Assembly (NCBI RefSeq): GCF_000820025.1
Contig: NZ_CDBI01000001.1
Coordinates: 53,891-117,890, forward strand
Direction of reading: 5' to 3'
Origin: Aeromonas popoffii
Lineage (GTDB): Bacteria; Pseudomonadota; Gammaproteobacteria; Enterobacterales; Aeromonadaceae
Length of the DNA stretch: 64,000 nt
Shown here: piece by piece, positions 50,968 to 60,588 of the stretch
Position numbering within the stretch: position 1 is the first letter of the stretch
How the letters are laid out: each line of letters starts with the position of its first letter
The notes under the pieces: model-generated
What the model saw: only the letters and a program-made list of their open reading frames with translations
What the model was told of the DNA's origin: nothing
The model's database searches: none
Program-made: the position numbers and the translations under genes

Positions 50968-53853
50968 GTGGCCCAGCATTTTGCTTCTCTCTTCGCATCA
51001 ATCACCTCTTTCCCGCCCTTGCTGCAAGAACAGGCCGAGCGCCAGTGGCAGCGGCTGGTCGAGCTGGCCCCCGACTATGGCGACCTGCCCGAGCCGGTTC
51101 GTCAGACCCTGCTGACCCTGCTGGGCCTCTCCGATTTTGTCGCCGATTCCCTCTTCAAACAGCCGGAGTTGCTGACACAACTGCTCGCCTCCGGAGATCT
51201 GGATCAGACCGAGCGCTGGCCCGCCTACCAGCGCGATCTGACCGCCCTGCTCGCCGAGGTGAATGATGAAGAGGCGCTCAAGCGCATCCTGCGCCAGTTC
51301 CGTCGCAGCCGCATGCTGGTGATCGCCTGGCGCGAGCTGCTGGGCCACGCCGCGGTGGAAGAGAGCTTTATCCATCTCACCAAACTGGCAGATGCCCTCA
51401 TCTGCTCCGCCCGCGACTGGCTCTACGCCAAACAGTGCAGCGAGCTGGGCACCCCGATGGATGGCAATGGCAACCCGCAGCCGCTGCTCATTCTCGGCAT
51501 GGGCAAGTTGGGCGGGGGCGAGCTGAATTTTTCCTCGGATATCGACCTTATCTTCACCTTCCCCGAGAACGGCTACACGGTCGGCGGGCGGCGCGAGCTG
51601 GCTAACCAGCCCTTCTTCATCAAGCTGGGCCAGCGGCTAATCAACGCCCTGCACCAGCCCACCCAGGATGGCCAGGTGTTCCGGGTCGATATGCGGCTGC
51701 GCCCCTTTGGCGATGCGGGGCCGCTGGCCATCTCTTTTGCCGCCATGGAGGATTACTACCAGCACCACGGCCGCAACTGGGAACGCTACGCCATGGTCAA
51801 GGCGCGGGTGCTGGGACCCCAGTGTGAACACGCGGTCGAGCTGGCCGAGATGCTGCGCCCCTTCGTGTTTCGCCGTTACATCGACTTCGGCGTCATCGAC
51901 GGTCTGCGCCAGATGAAGGCGATGATCGCCGCCGAGGTGCGCCGCAAGGGGCTGGAGGGCAACATCAAGCTGGGGGCTGGCGGCATTCGCGAGGTGGAGT
52001 TTATCGCCCAGGCGCTGCAACTTATTCGCGGTGGCCGTGAGCCCGCCTTGCGGGTGCGTCACCTGCCGGAGGCGCTGGCCGCCATCGCCCAGTGCGGTGC
52101 CCTCGAATCCGCCCATTGCGACAGCTTGCTGACGGCCTATCGCTTCCTGCGCCGGGTGGAGAACATACTGCAGGAGATCGGCGATCAGCAGACCCAGACC
52201 CTGCCCACCGAAGAGCGGGATCGCCAGCGGCTGATCGCTGCTCTAGGTTTTGGCGACTGGGGCGCCTTTATGGCCCATCTGGATGAAGAGATGGCGGCCG
52301 TCCATCAGGAGTTCGCCGCCGTGGTGGGGGAAGAGAAAGAGGCCCCCGCCCATCTGGAGCAGCTCTGGCTCGATCTGTGGCGCACCGAGCTCGATGCCGC
52401 CGAGCTGGAAAAATTGCTGACCGCGCAGGGGGTGGCCGAGCCCGCCCCGCTCTGCGCCGCCCTGCTGCGCTTCAAGGAGGAGTACAAGCGCCGTCAGATC
52501 GGGCCGCAGGGGCGCATCGCGCTGGACTGGCTGATGCCGGAGCTGCTGCGACTGGTGGTGGCCAGTGAGCAACCCGCCCGCCTGTTCGAGCGGGTGTGCG
52601 CGCTGCTGGCCCGCATCTTCACCCGCAGCGCCTATCTGCAGCTGCTGGCGGAAAACCCGGGTGCCCTGCGCCAGCTGGTACGGCTGTGTGATGCCAGCCA
52701 TCTGGTGAGCGAGCAGCTGGCACGCTACCCGATTTTGCTGGACGAGCTGCTCGATCCCCAGCACCTCTACCACCCCACCCCGCTCGATCAGTACAAGCCC
52801 CAACTGCGCCAGTTCCTGCTGCGCATCCCCGAGGAGGATGTGGAGCAGCAGATGGAGGCGCTGCGCCAGTTCAAGCAGGTGCAACTGCTGCGCATAGTAG
52901 CGGCCGACATCGCCGGAGCCCTGCCGCTGATGAAGGTGAGCGACCACCTCACCTGGCTGGCGGAGGCGATCACCGAGGAGGTGGTCAATCAGGCGTGGGC
53001 CCAGATGAGCGAGCGCTACGGGGTGCCACCCGAGGTGGCGTTAAGCGGCCAGCGCGGCTTTGCGGTGGTGGCCTATGGCAAGCTGGGCGGCATTGAGCTC
53101 GGCTACGGCTCGGATCTGGATCTCGTCTTCCTGCACGGCGGCGATCCCAACAGCCATACCGATGGCCGCAAACCCATCGACAGCCGCCAGTTCTACCTGC
53201 GCCTCGCCCAGCGGATCCTGCATCTGTTCAGCACCCGCACCCCGTCCGGGATCCTCTACGAGATCGACATGCGGCTGCGCCCCTCCGGCGATTCCGGCCT
53301 GCTGGTCTCGTCACTGTCGGCCTATGAGCAATATCAGCAAAACGAAGCCTGGACCTGGGAGCATCAGGCGCTGGTGCGGGCCCGACCCATCTATGGCGAT
53401 GACACCATCGTTGCCGAGTTTGCCCGCATCCGCCGCGATGTGCTGGCCAAAGCGCGGGAGCTGCCGACCCTGGCCCGCGAGGTGCGCGAGATGCGCCACA
53501 AGATGCGGGATCACCTGCTCAAGGCGGGGGCCGACGAGTTCGACCTCAAGCAGTCCCCCGGCGGCATGGTGGATATCGAATTTATCGCCCAGTATCTGGT
53601 GCTGGCCCACGCCTGCGGCGAGCCCGAGGTGCTGACCCGCTGGTCCGATAACGTGCGCATCTTCGACGAGTGCGTGCTGGTGGGCGTACTCACACTGGAG
53701 CAGGCGGAAGGGCTGAAACATGCCTATCTGGAGATCCGTAACCTCGGCCATCGCCTCAACCTCTCGGAGATCTCCCGCAAGGTGAGCGACGACCAGCTAC
53801 TGACCGAACGGGGCCATGTGCTGGCGGTCTGGCAACTGCTGCTGGGGGAGTGA
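50968..53853 (+). CDS. glnE: Bifunctional glutamine synthetase adenylyltransferase/deadenylase
   Basis: Adds and removes AMP on glutamine synthetase according to nitrogen status. I start at the GTG at 50968 (AAGGAC upstream), giving 961 residues. Two nucleotidyltransferase domains are visible: the deadenylase half with GKLGGGELNFSSDIDL near 178-193 and the adenylylase half with GKLGGIELGYGSDLDL near 703-718. Both Asp-x-Asp pairs are intact. It ends with a terminator. Confidence 0.96.
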   Translation: MAQHFASLFASITSFPPLLQEQAERQWQRLVELAPDYGDLPEPVRQTLLTLLGLSDFVADSLFKQPELLTQLLASGDLDQTERWPAYQRDLTALLAEVNDEEALKRILRQFRRSRMLVIAWRELLGHAAVEESFIHLTKLADALICSARDWLYAKQCSELGTPMDGNGNPQPLLILGMGKLGGGELNFSSDIDLIFTFPENGYTVGGRRELANQPFFIKLGQRLINALHQPTQDGQVFRVDMRLRPFGDAGPLAISFAAMEDYYQHHGRNWERYAMVKARVLGPQCEHAVELAEMLRPFVFRRYIDFGVIDGLRQMKAMIAAEVRRKGLEGNIKLGAGGIREVEFIAQALQLIRGGREPALRVRHLPEALAAIAQCGALESAHCDSLLTAYRFLRRVENILQEIGDQQTQTLPTEERDRQRLIAALGFGDWGAFMAHLDEEMAAVHQEFAAVVGEEKEAPAHLEQLWLDLWRTELDAAELEKLLTAQGVAEPAPLCAALLRFKEEYKRRQIGPQGRIALDWLMPELLRLVVASEQPARLFERVCALLARIFTRSAYLQLLAENPGALRQLVRLCDASHLVSEQLARYPILLDELLDPQHLYHPTPLDQYKPQLRQFLLRIPEEDVEQQMEALRQFKQVQLLRIVAADIAGALPLMKVSDHLTWLAEAITEEVVNQAWAQMSERYGVPPEVALSGQRGFAVVAYGKLGGIELGYGSDLDLVFLHGGDPNSHTDGRKPIDSRQFYLRLAQRILHLFSTRTPSGILYEIDMRLRPSGDSGLLVSSLSAYEQYQQNEAWTWEHQALVRARPIYGDDTIVAEFARIRRDVLAKARELPTLAREVREMRHKMRDHLLKAGADEFDLKQSPGGMVDIEFIAQYLVLAHACGEPEVLTRWSDNVRIFDECVLVGVLTLEQAEGLKHAYLEIRNLGHRLNLSEISRKVSDDQLLTERGHVLAVWQLLLGE

Positions 53854-53878
53854 GATACCACACTGCCGGATCAACGAG

Positions 53879-53902
53879 AAAGGGGCGCTTGGGCGCCCCT
53901 TC
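53879..53902. terminator. Bidirectional terminator between glnE and the SDR gene
   Basis: AGGGGCGC/GCGCCCCT with a short loop (53881-53900), AAA before and TTCTT after, between convergent genes. Confidence 0.8.
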
Positions 53903-53933
53903 TTCATCCAGATATCAGCGTTAGCATCAAGCG

Positions 53934-54668
53934 CTATCGCCCCCCGGCAAGGTCGATGAAGGTGCCAGTGACGTAGGAGGCGTCGTCCGACAGCAACCAC
54001 GCAATAGCGGCGGCCACCTCGGCCGGTTGACCACCCCGCTGCAGCGGGATCTGGTTTTTCACTCTCTCCACCCGATCGGGTTCACCGCCGTCAGCATGCA
54101 TCTCGGTGTAGATAAAGCCAGGGCGTACCCCGTTGACCCGGATCCCCTGCGCTGCCACCTCCAGCGACAATCCTCTGGTCAGCACGTCTATGGCCCCCTT
54201 GGAGGCGGCATAGTCCACGTATTCACCCGCCGAGCCCAGGCGAGCGGCGGCCGAGGAGACATTGACGATGGCGCCGCCCGCCGTCATGCGCCGCACCGCC
54301 TCCCGGCAGCAGAGAAAATAGCCGGTCACATTGGTGGTCAAAGTCTTGTTGATGCGCTCAGCGCTCATCTCCATCACTTTCATCTGGGGCAGCAAGATGC
54401 CGGCGTTGTTGACCAGATGGGTGATCACCCCGAGTCGCGCGTCCATCTCCTCAAACAGGCGCACCACCTCAGCCTCGACACTGATATCCGCCTGCACCGC
54501 TATGCAGGCGACCGGATGTTGCGCCCGGATCTGCGCCACCAGCGCCTCGGCAGCTTGCCGGTCACGCCGATAGTTGATGCAGAGGTGATAACCCTGCCCC
54601 GCCAGATGGCGGGCGGTGGCCGCCCCTATCCCCCGGCTGCCACCCGTGATCAGCACATGTTTGTTCAT
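53934..54668 (-). CDS. Short-chain dehydrogenase/reductase
   Basis: From MNKHVLITGGSRGIGAATARH it is 244 residues with the NAD(P) motif TGGSRGIG, NNAGI, the catalytic Ser and YAASK motif, and PGFI. Arg residues after the first strand (NYRRDRQAA) suggest NADP preference. The substrate is unknown; it resembles sugar or acyl reductases. The frame extends 70 codons upstream without conservation. AGGAG precedes the chosen ATG. Confidence 0.88.
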   Translation of the reverse strand: MNKHVLITGGSRGIGAATARHLAGQGYHLCINYRRDRQAAEALVAQIRAQHPVACIAVQADISVEAEVVRLFEEMDARLGVITHLVNNAGILLPQMKVMEMSAERINKTLTTNVTGYFLCCREAVRRMTAGGAIVNVSSAAARLGSAGEYVDYAASKGAIDVLTRGLSLEVAAQGIRVNGVRPGFIYTEMHADGGEPDRVERVKNQIPLQRGGQPAEVAAAIAWLLSDDASYVTGTFIDLAGGR

Positions 54669-54764
54669 GGACGCTCCTTGTTCACTGTCTCTCTGACTGA
54701 CCCGGATAGTACCCCATCTTTGATGGCAACGCCGCGATCCGACACCTTGCTGGCCTGCAGCAAA

Positions 54765-54785
54765 GAGCCCGCACTGGGCGGGCTC
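54765..54785 (-). terminator. Terminator of the asmA-like gene
   Basis: GAGCCCGC/GCGGGCTC with a 5-base loop, followed on the minus strand by TTTGC, 26-46 bp after the gene's stop. Confidence 0.75.
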
Positions 54786-54810
54786 TGAATGGTAATGAAA
54801 GGGGGGATAA

Positions 54811-56964
54811 CTACTTGAACAGCCCCTTGAGCAGTTGATCGGCCACCCCCTTGATGCCTTCGCTGTCAGCCTTGTCACCCAGCAATTTTTTCAGGCCACG
54901 CTCGGCCTCCTTGCGGGCCTTCTCCTCCAGTAGCTTGTTGTTGCCGAGCAGCGCCTTCACGTCGAGCCGGTAGCTGGGAGCCTGCCAGTGGCCACCGATA
55001 CGCACCGGTATGGTGATCTCTTTGAGCTCATCCACATCCTTGCCGCCCTGGCCCTTGCTGCTCTCGACGATGGAGGTGAGGAACAGGAAATCCAGGGTTT
55101 CCGGCACCAGAGCTGTCTGACCCTCGCCTTTCACCCGCAGGGCCGGAGCAAACAGCTGGATGTCGTCGGTACGGGCCACGCCATTGGCAATCTGGAAGCT
55201 GGCGGTGAAGGTGCTGAAGTCGGTCTTGCGAGCCTCTTTGACCTGCTCGACCCCCTTACCGGTCAGGGTAGCCCGCGCCTCGCGGATCATCTCCGCCAGA
55301 TTGATGCCGTGCAGGGCACCATCGCTCAACTTGAGGCTTACCTTGCCCTGCATCTGGCTGCGCAGCGCCTGCTCAGACAAGCCACGGCCCTGCACCTCGA
55401 CCTCGAGATCCCCCTTGCCCTCGAGCAGATCGCTCTGGGCCAGAGTTTGCAGCAACGGGCGCACATTCACCCCCTGCACCCGCTTGTGTATCTGGTAGCG
55501 GGCTGGTTGCTGACGGGCATCGAGCACGCCGTTTGCAGTTACCTGACCACCGGCCACGCCGGCGCTGAACTGCTTGAGGCTGAGCTGGCCACCCGCCAAC
55601 GCCAGTTGCAGATCGACGGCGCTCAAGTCCAGTCCCTTCAGCCGCAGGCTGCCCAATTGCAGCCGACCGGCCAGATCAAACGCCTTGAGCGCGCTCAGAT
55701 CAGGCTCCAGCGCCGACAGCGCCTGGGCCACCTTGGCGGGGGATGTACCCTTGTCTGCCGTCTTCACGGGCGCCGAAGGGGTCGACGCTGCGGCCTGGGC
55801 CGCTGCCGGTTTGCCGAGCCAGGCGTCGAGATCCAGCTTCTCCCCCTTGAGGTCGAACTCAACCCCGGGCACGGCCCCGAGCCGCACCACCCCCTCCCCG
55901 CGCAGCAATGTCTTGTCGACATCCAGCACCAGCTTGCTCAGGGTGATGGTCTGCTTGTCGAGCTCGGCGCGGGCAAAGCCAGCCAGCTTGAGATCCAGTT
56001 GCGGGCGCGGCAGAGCCGAGCCTTGCAGCTTGGCGGCCAGTACCGCATCCGACACCTCCAGCAGTTGCTGTCCCTGATCGAGCCGCGCCTTGAGAGTCCC
56101 CTCCAGGGTGCCGGCCAGGGTCGGTTTGTCCGCAGCCCCCTGTACGCCGCTCAGGTTCAAAGTGAGGCTGCTCCACTGCCCCAGTGCCATCCGGTCAGCC
56201 TTGAGGGAGAACGCATCGAGCCGCTGCGTCGGCGCACTCAGGCTGCCACTCAGGCTGAGATCCTTGAGTTCGCTGGCTGTTGCCTCCCGGGCCAGCTTGA
56301 GCCGAGCCTGCCCCTTGATATCGAAAACAAGATCCCCGCGTGCCCCCCTGGCGGCCAGGGTCACAGGCACCCACTGATCCACCGCCAGCTGACCCAGGTT
56401 GAGATCGAGCTGCTCGAGGCGGGAAATGGTGCCGTCGCGATCGTCCTGCAGCAGGGCACTGGCCTGTTCCAGCACCACACCCTGCAGGCTGATCTGCCAG
56501 GTCTGGCCATTACTCGCAGGGGGCTGGCGCTGGCCACCTGGCGCGGGCTCGCTGCCCTTTGCCGACTCAGGGGCCTTGACGAGATCGCTCAGGTTGGAGC
56601 TGCCATCGGCTTTGGTCTGGATGAAGAGGTGCGCCCCGTTCAGCGTCACCTCGCCAATCTCCAGCCGGTGGGAGAGCAGCGGCAGCACGGCTACCGAGGC
56701 CTGCCCCCGCTCGAAGCGCACCAGATCCGGCTCGGCAAAACCGGCCGGGTTGCGAAGCGCCACCTTCTCGAGGGAGAGGCCCAGGCTTGGCCAGAAACGC
56801 CAGCCGATATCCCCTTGTATCACCAGCTCGCGGCCCGTGCTCTTGCGCACCTGATCCACCAGCTGGGGCTTGAACTGATTGGGGTCAATCAGGCTCACCA
56901 GAGCGACTATCGATACCAGGGCGGCCAGCGCAAGCCCCAGCAGTATGTAAATGATCTTCTTCAC
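54811..56964 (-). CDS. asmA: AsmA-family envelope protein
   Basis: A 717-residue protein anchored by one N-terminal helix (MKKIIYILLGLALAALVSIV) with the AsmA N-terminal domain (about 20-200) and the AsmA_2 C-terminal domain (LNLSGVQG... to about 660). AsmA-like proteins are implicated in phospholipid transport to the outer membrane. The start is GTG. Length is slightly greater than E. coli AsmA (617) owing to a linker rich in Ala, Pro and Gly around 400. Confidence 0.88.
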   Translation of the reverse strand: MKKIIYILLGLALAALVSIVALVSLIDPNQFKPQLVDQVRKSTGRELVIQGDIGWRFWPSLGLSLEKVALRNPAGFAEPDLVRFERGQASVAVLPLLSHRLEIGEVTLNGAHLFIQTKADGSSNLSDLVKAPESAKGSEPAPGGQRQPPASNGQTWQISLQGVVLEQASALLQDDRDGTISRLEQLDLNLGQLAVDQWVPVTLAARGARGDLVFDIKGQARLKLAREATASELKDLSLSGSLSAPTQRLDAFSLKADRMALGQWSSLTLNLSGVQGAADKPTLAGTLEGTLKARLDQGQQLLEVSDAVLAAKLQGSALPRPQLDLKLAGFARAELDKQTITLSKLVLDVDKTLLRGEGVVRLGAVPGVEFDLKGEKLDLDAWLGKPAAAQAAASTPSAPVKTADKGTSPAKVAQALSALEPDLSALKAFDLAGRLQLGSLRLKGLDLSAVDLQLALAGGQLSLKQFSAGVAGGQVTANGVLDARQQPARYQIHKRVQGVNVRPLLQTLAQSDLLEGKGDLEVEVQGRGLSEQALRSQMQGKVSLKLSDGALHGINLAEMIREARATLTGKGVEQVKEARKTDFSTFTASFQIANGVARTDDIQLFAPALRVKGEGQTALVPETLDFLFLTSIVESSKGQGGKDVDELKEITIPVRIGGHWQAPSYRLDVKALLGNNKLLEEKARKEAERGLKKLLGDKADSEGIKGVADQLLKGLFK

Positions 56965-57090
56965 GATGGACTCCTTGAATACTGATCCTGTGACTGACTA
57001 TACCACCGGGGGCGCGGCGGATGGCCTCCGTCGCCCGAAACCGGATCGCGGCGAGACAGGGATGGTCGCACCGCCGGAGGCTGACAACGA

Positions 57091-57112
57091 AAAGGGCCCC
57101 GCAGGGCCCTGA
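57091..57112 (-). terminator. Terminator of the prolyl oligopeptidase gene
   Basis: AGGGCC/GGCCCT stem with a 6-base loop (57093-57110), followed on the minus strand by TTTTCG. The stub lies between it and the intact stop. Confidence 0.72.
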
Positions 57113-57155
57113 TCTCGCGGGGTGACAGGCAGTTGCCAGTAGCCTATCTCGCCTG
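57113..57155 (-). pseudogene. Diverged second copy of the prolyl oligopeptidase 3' end
   Basis: On the minus strand the stub reads G-E-I-GY-W-QLP-V-T-P against [12 protein letters not shown] of the intact protein. The shared core GGCAGTTGCC-A/G-GTAGCC (+ strand) lies at 57128 and again at 57171, an offset of 43 bp. The stub has lost the stop position. It directly precedes the native terminator. Confidence 0.75.
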
Positions 57156-57157
57156 GG

Positions 57158-59305
57158 TCATGGTTGGCGCGGCAGTTGCCGGTAGCCCATCTCATGAAGG
57201 GTAAAGGCGTAGATATCCGCACTCTGCTCGATCAGCTTGGCCACCGGCGTGCCCGCCCCGTGCCCGGCATTGGTTTCGATGCGAATGAGCTGGGGGCTGG
57301 GCCCCGCGTTGTAGGCCTGCAGGGTGGCAGCAAACTTGAAGGAGTGAGCTGGCACCACACGGTCGTCGTGATCCGCCGTGGTCACCATGGTCGAGGGGTA
57401 GCTGACCCCGGCCCGGATATTGTGCAGCGGCGAGTAGTTCTTCAGATAGTCGAACATGGCCTCGCTATCGGCACTGGTGCCATAGTCGTAGGCCCAGCCC
57501 GCCCCGGCGGTAAAAGTGTGATAGCGCAGCATGTCGAGCACCCCCACAGCAGGCAGGGCGACCCGCATCAAATCCGGGCGCTGGGTCATGACGGCCCCCA
57601 CCAGCAGGCCGCCGTTGGATCCGCCTCTGATAGCCAGCCGGTCCGTGCGGGTGTAACCCTCGGCCTTGAGGTACTCGGCCGCGGCGATGAAGTCGTCGAA
57701 CACATTCTGCTTGTTCATCTGGGTGCCCGCCAGGTGCCAAGCCTGGCCGTACTCGCCACCGCCACGCAGGTTGGCCACCGCATAGACGCCCCCCAGATCC
57801 AGCCAGTTGGCGACCGAGACGCTGAAGCTCGGGGTCAGGCTCACGTTGAAGCCGCCATAGCCGTAGAGGATGGTCGGATTGCTGCCATCGAGCTTGAGCC
57901 CCTTGCGATAGCTGATGATGAGCGGCACCCGGGTGCCATCCTTGCTCAGGTAGAAACGCTGCTCGGAGACGTAATCCTCAGGTTTGAAGGGGGCAGCCGA
58001 GGCGCGATAGAGGCTGATTGCCCCGCTGTTGGGCTCGAACTTGTAGAGGGTGGGCGGCTGGGCATAGTTCTCGAAGCCGAAGTAGAGCGCAGGATCATCG
58101 TGCTTGCCGTTGAAACCGCTCACGCTGCCAAGCCCCGGCAGCGCCACCTCGCGCACCCGCTTGCCGTCATGGTCGAACTGCTCGATCCGGGCGGTGGCAT
58201 CCACCATGTATTCGGCGAACAGGTAGCCGCTACCGCTGTGCACCGTCAGCACCTGCTGACGCTCCGGGATGAGATCGCGCCAATGTTCGGGGCCAGGGTT
58301 GCCCGCATCCACTGTCACCAGCCGGCGGTTGGGGGCATCCCGGTTGGTCAGCAGGTAAAGCGTGCTGCCTCGGTTGTCCACCAGGTTCACGTCTGCAGCC
58401 AGATCCCCCTGCACCGTCAGCAGTGGAGCCCCCTCCCGGGTCAAGTCCTTCACATAGAGGCGGTTGCCCGAGGTGGAGTTCGCCGCCGAGATGAGCAGGT
58501 AGCGATCATCCTCGGTCACGGTCGCCCCCACGTAACGGTGCTGCTGGGCCGGGATGGCGCCAAACACCAGCCGATCATCTTCCTGCGCCGTGCCGAGTCG
58601 GTGGAAGTAGAGCTTGTGCTGATCGGTCTTGGCCGACAGCTCGCTGCCATCCGGCTTGTCGTAGCTCGAGTAGAAGAAACCCTCATTGCCAAGCCAGCTG
58701 ATGCCGCTGAACTTCACGTCCCTGAGCGGCACCTCCAGTGGCTGCTTGCTCTCCACGTCCATCAGGTGGATCTCGCGCCAGTCGCTACCAGCCAGCGACA
58801 GGGAGTAGGCAAGCGTCTTGCCGTCACGGGAGAAGCTCAGCTGATCCAGTGCCGTGGTGCCATCGGGGCTGAGCAGGTTGGGATCGAGGAACACCTCGGC
58901 CGGCTTGCCCGCCAGCTGGCGCCACAAGACATGCTGGTTTTGCAGACCGTCGTTCTTGAAGAAGTAGTGATAACGCCCCTCGCGAAACGGCGCCCCCTCC
59001 TTGGCGTAATTCCAGGAGGCGGCCAGCTTGCCCTTGATGGCATCGCGAAACGGGATCTGTGCCAGATAATCCTGAGTCATCCGGTTCTGGGCCCTGACCC
59101 AGGCCTCGGTCTCCGGGCTGCGATCATCCTCCAGCCAGCGGTAGGGGTCGGCCACGGCCTGACCGAAGTAGTGGTCCACCTGCTCGCTCTGGCGGGTGAC
59201 GGGGTAGTGAAGGCGCGCTTTCCCTGACATGGCATCCTCTTTGGTTGACTGGCCGCTGCAGGCACTCAGCAGTGACAGGGCCAGCAGGCTGACAATGGCT
59301 CGCAT
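57158..59305 (-). CDS. Prolyl oligopeptidase family lipoprotein (S9A)
   Basis: Serine peptidase cleaving after proline in short peptides. From [19 protein letters not shown] it is 715 residues with a lipobox (LSAC), a seven-bladed propeller and a C-terminal hydrolase with Ser563 in GGSNGG, an Asp in DHDDRV and His in [10 protein letters not shown] lipoprotein form points to a periplasmic enzyme. The frame extends 63 codons further upstream without family resemblance. Confidence 0.92.
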   Translation of the reverse strand: MRAIVSLLALSLLSACSGQSTKEDAMSGKARLHYPVTRQSEQVDHYFGQAVADPYRWLEDDRSPETEAWVRAQNRMTQDYLAQIPFRDAIKGKLAASWNYAKEGAPFREGRYHYFFKNDGLQNQHVLWRQLAGKPAEVFLDPNLLSPDGTTALDQLSFSRDGKTLAYSLSLAGSDWREIHLMDVESKQPLEVPLRDVKFSGISWLGNEGFFYSSYDKPDGSELSAKTDQHKLYFHRLGTAQEDDRLVFGAIPAQQHRYVGATVTEDDRYLLISAANSTSGNRLYVKDLTREGAPLLTVQGDLAADVNLVDNRGSTLYLLTNRDAPNRRLVTVDAGNPGPEHWRDLIPERQQVLTVHSGSGYLFAEYMVDATARIEQFDHDGKRVREVALPGLGSVSGFNGKHDDPALYFGFENYAQPPTLYKFEPNSGAISLYRASAAPFKPEDYVSEQRFYLSKDGTRVPLIISYRKGLKLDGSNPTILYGYGGFNVSLTPSFSVSVANWLDLGGVYAVANLRGGGEYGQAWHLAGTQMNKQNVFDDFIAAAEYLKAEGYTRTDRLAIRGGSNGGLLVGAVMTQRPDLMRVALPAVGVLDMLRYHTFTAGAGWAYDYGTSADSEAMFDYLKNYSPLHNIRAGVSYPSTMVTTADHDDRVVPAHSFKFAATLQAYNAGPSPQLIRIETNAGHGAGTPVAKLIEQSADIYAFTLHEMGYRQLPRQP

Positions 59306-59540
59306 CGATGCGGCTCCCTGCGGTGTCGGTGAAACAGGCAGGGTAACAAAGAGTGCCGGATGGCCCAACCCCCCAGAGGCTTGGCTGGCGGATACCCCCT
59401 GCGAACCGACACTGGCATGGGCGAGCGGAGTCATATGAATTTTTTCGCTTAAGTTTGCCACTTTATGTTGTTTGTTATCAGGCACTTTGGCCACAAGATG
59501 GAATAAGCAACTGACTTACACGACTCATTCAGGATAACGC

Positions 59541-59795
59541 ATGCCCTACAGCTACCTATCACATCTGCGTTGCAGCAAGACGGGCGAGATCCGCCAGCTC
59601 GCCTCTCAGGAGGGCAGCTTCGTCTGCCCGGAAGGGGCGGCCGCCTTCGCCGCTGCCCGCCAGTTGCGTGAAGCGGGCTGGAGCCGGGAGGGTGAGCGGG
59701 TGGTGATGCTCAACACGGGGGCCGGCATCAAGTACCCGGACGCCATCACAGTGCAGCCCCAACGGCTGCGCCGTGACGGGAGGATACAGGCATGA
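59541..59795 (+). pseudogene. Internally deleted threonine-synthase-like gene (84 codons)
   Basis: The first 18 residues (SYLSHLRCSKTGE) are the zinc-ribbon-like N-terminus of threonine synthases. The last 55 (CPEGAAAFAAARQL and VVMLNTGAGIKYPD) are their extreme C-terminus. Some 300-350 residues of catalytic core, including the PLP lysine, are missing, yet start, stop and reading frame survive. The TGA overlaps the permease ATG (ATGA). It is a collapsed gene kept in frame at the head of the transporter operon, possibly for coupling. Confidence 0.7.
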
Positions 59796-60457
59796 CTTTC
59801 GACTGGGCGTTCATCCTCACCACACTGCCCGCATTCGGCAAGGCGGTCTGGGTCACCCTGCAGCTCGGCACCATAGTGATCCTCAGCTCGCTCACAGTGG
59901 CGTTGCTCAACGTGATCCTGCTGAGCCTGCACAGGCCGTCGCTCACGGCACTCATCCGCGCGTATGTGGAGCTGGCCCGCAACACACCACTGCTGATCCA
60001 GCTGTTCTTTCTCTACTTCGGGCTACCAGCGCTGGGGCTGTCGTTGTCAGGTTTCGCCACGGCGGTGATCGCCATGACCTTCCTCGGCGGTGGCTATCTG
60101 ACCGAGGCGCTGCGTGCAGGCATTCAGGCGGTGCCCGCCAGCCAGCTGGAGGCGGGCCGGGCCATCGGTCTCTCCCGCTGGCAGCTGCTGCGCCACGTGC
60201 AACTGCCCCAGGCCTGGCTTGCCAGCCTGCCCGCGCTGTTTGCCAACTTCATTTTTTTGCTGAAAGAGACCACGGTGGCCTCGGCAGTGGCGGTGCCCGA
60301 GTTGCTCTACACCACCAAGAACTACATCGCCCTCTACTACAAGACCTACGAGATGCTGGCCGTACTGACATTGATGTGCGTGCTGATCTTTCTGCCGCTG
60401 TCCCTCGCTCTGCGAGTCGTTGAAAGGAGGCTGCAACATGGTCAGTTCGGTCACTGA
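59792..60457 (+). CDS. Polar amino-acid ABC transporter permease, first subunit
   Basis: A 221-residue HisM/GltK-type permease with about five helices and the ATPase-contact loop EAGRAIGLSRWQLLRHVQLPQA. It starts inside the stop of the threonine-synthase remnant and is the first of two permeases of an importer for glutamate/aspartate-like or other polar amino acids. Its 3' end, ERRLQHGQFGH, is repeated with changes just before the second permease. Confidence 0.92.
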   Translation: MTFDWAFILTTLPAFGKAVWVTLQLGTIVILSSLTVALLNVILLSLHRPSLTALIRAYVELARNTPLLIQLFFLYFGLPALGLSLSGFATAVIAMTFLGGGYLTEALRAGIQAVPASQLEAGRAIGLSRWQLLRHVQLPQAWLASLPALFANFIFLLKETTVASAVAVPELLYTTKNYIALYYKTYEMLAVLTLMCVLIFLPLSLALRVVERRLQHGQFGH

Positions 60458-60588
60458 GTCGCTTGAACGAGCATGGATCCTGATGAGTGCGCCGAGCGCC
60501 CAGTCATCGTCATCACAGGCCCTGCGAGCCTCGAAAAGGAGGGTTCAGTATGGCCAGTCCGGTCACTGAGTTGTTGGCACAAGCACTG
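60407..60588 (+). repeat. Diverged tandem duplication of the permease1-stop/permease2-start junction
   Basis: Copy 1 (60407-60476) is the end of permease 1 plus ATG-GTCAGT...; copy 2 (60519-60588) is an imitation of that end plus the true start of permease 2. Offset 112 bp. Both contain a GGAGG before an ATG and GGTCACTGAG. In copy 1 the permease-2-like start leads into a 43-residue frame (60438-60569) that ends as a permease-1-like tail (KRR-V-Q-Y-GQ-S-GH). Confidence 0.85.

Noticed and set aside
55000..56985. A 665-codon + strand frame opposite the asmA-like gene
   Set aside because: Rich in Leu, Gln, Ala and His, as antisense frames of this composition are; no motif or ribosome site.
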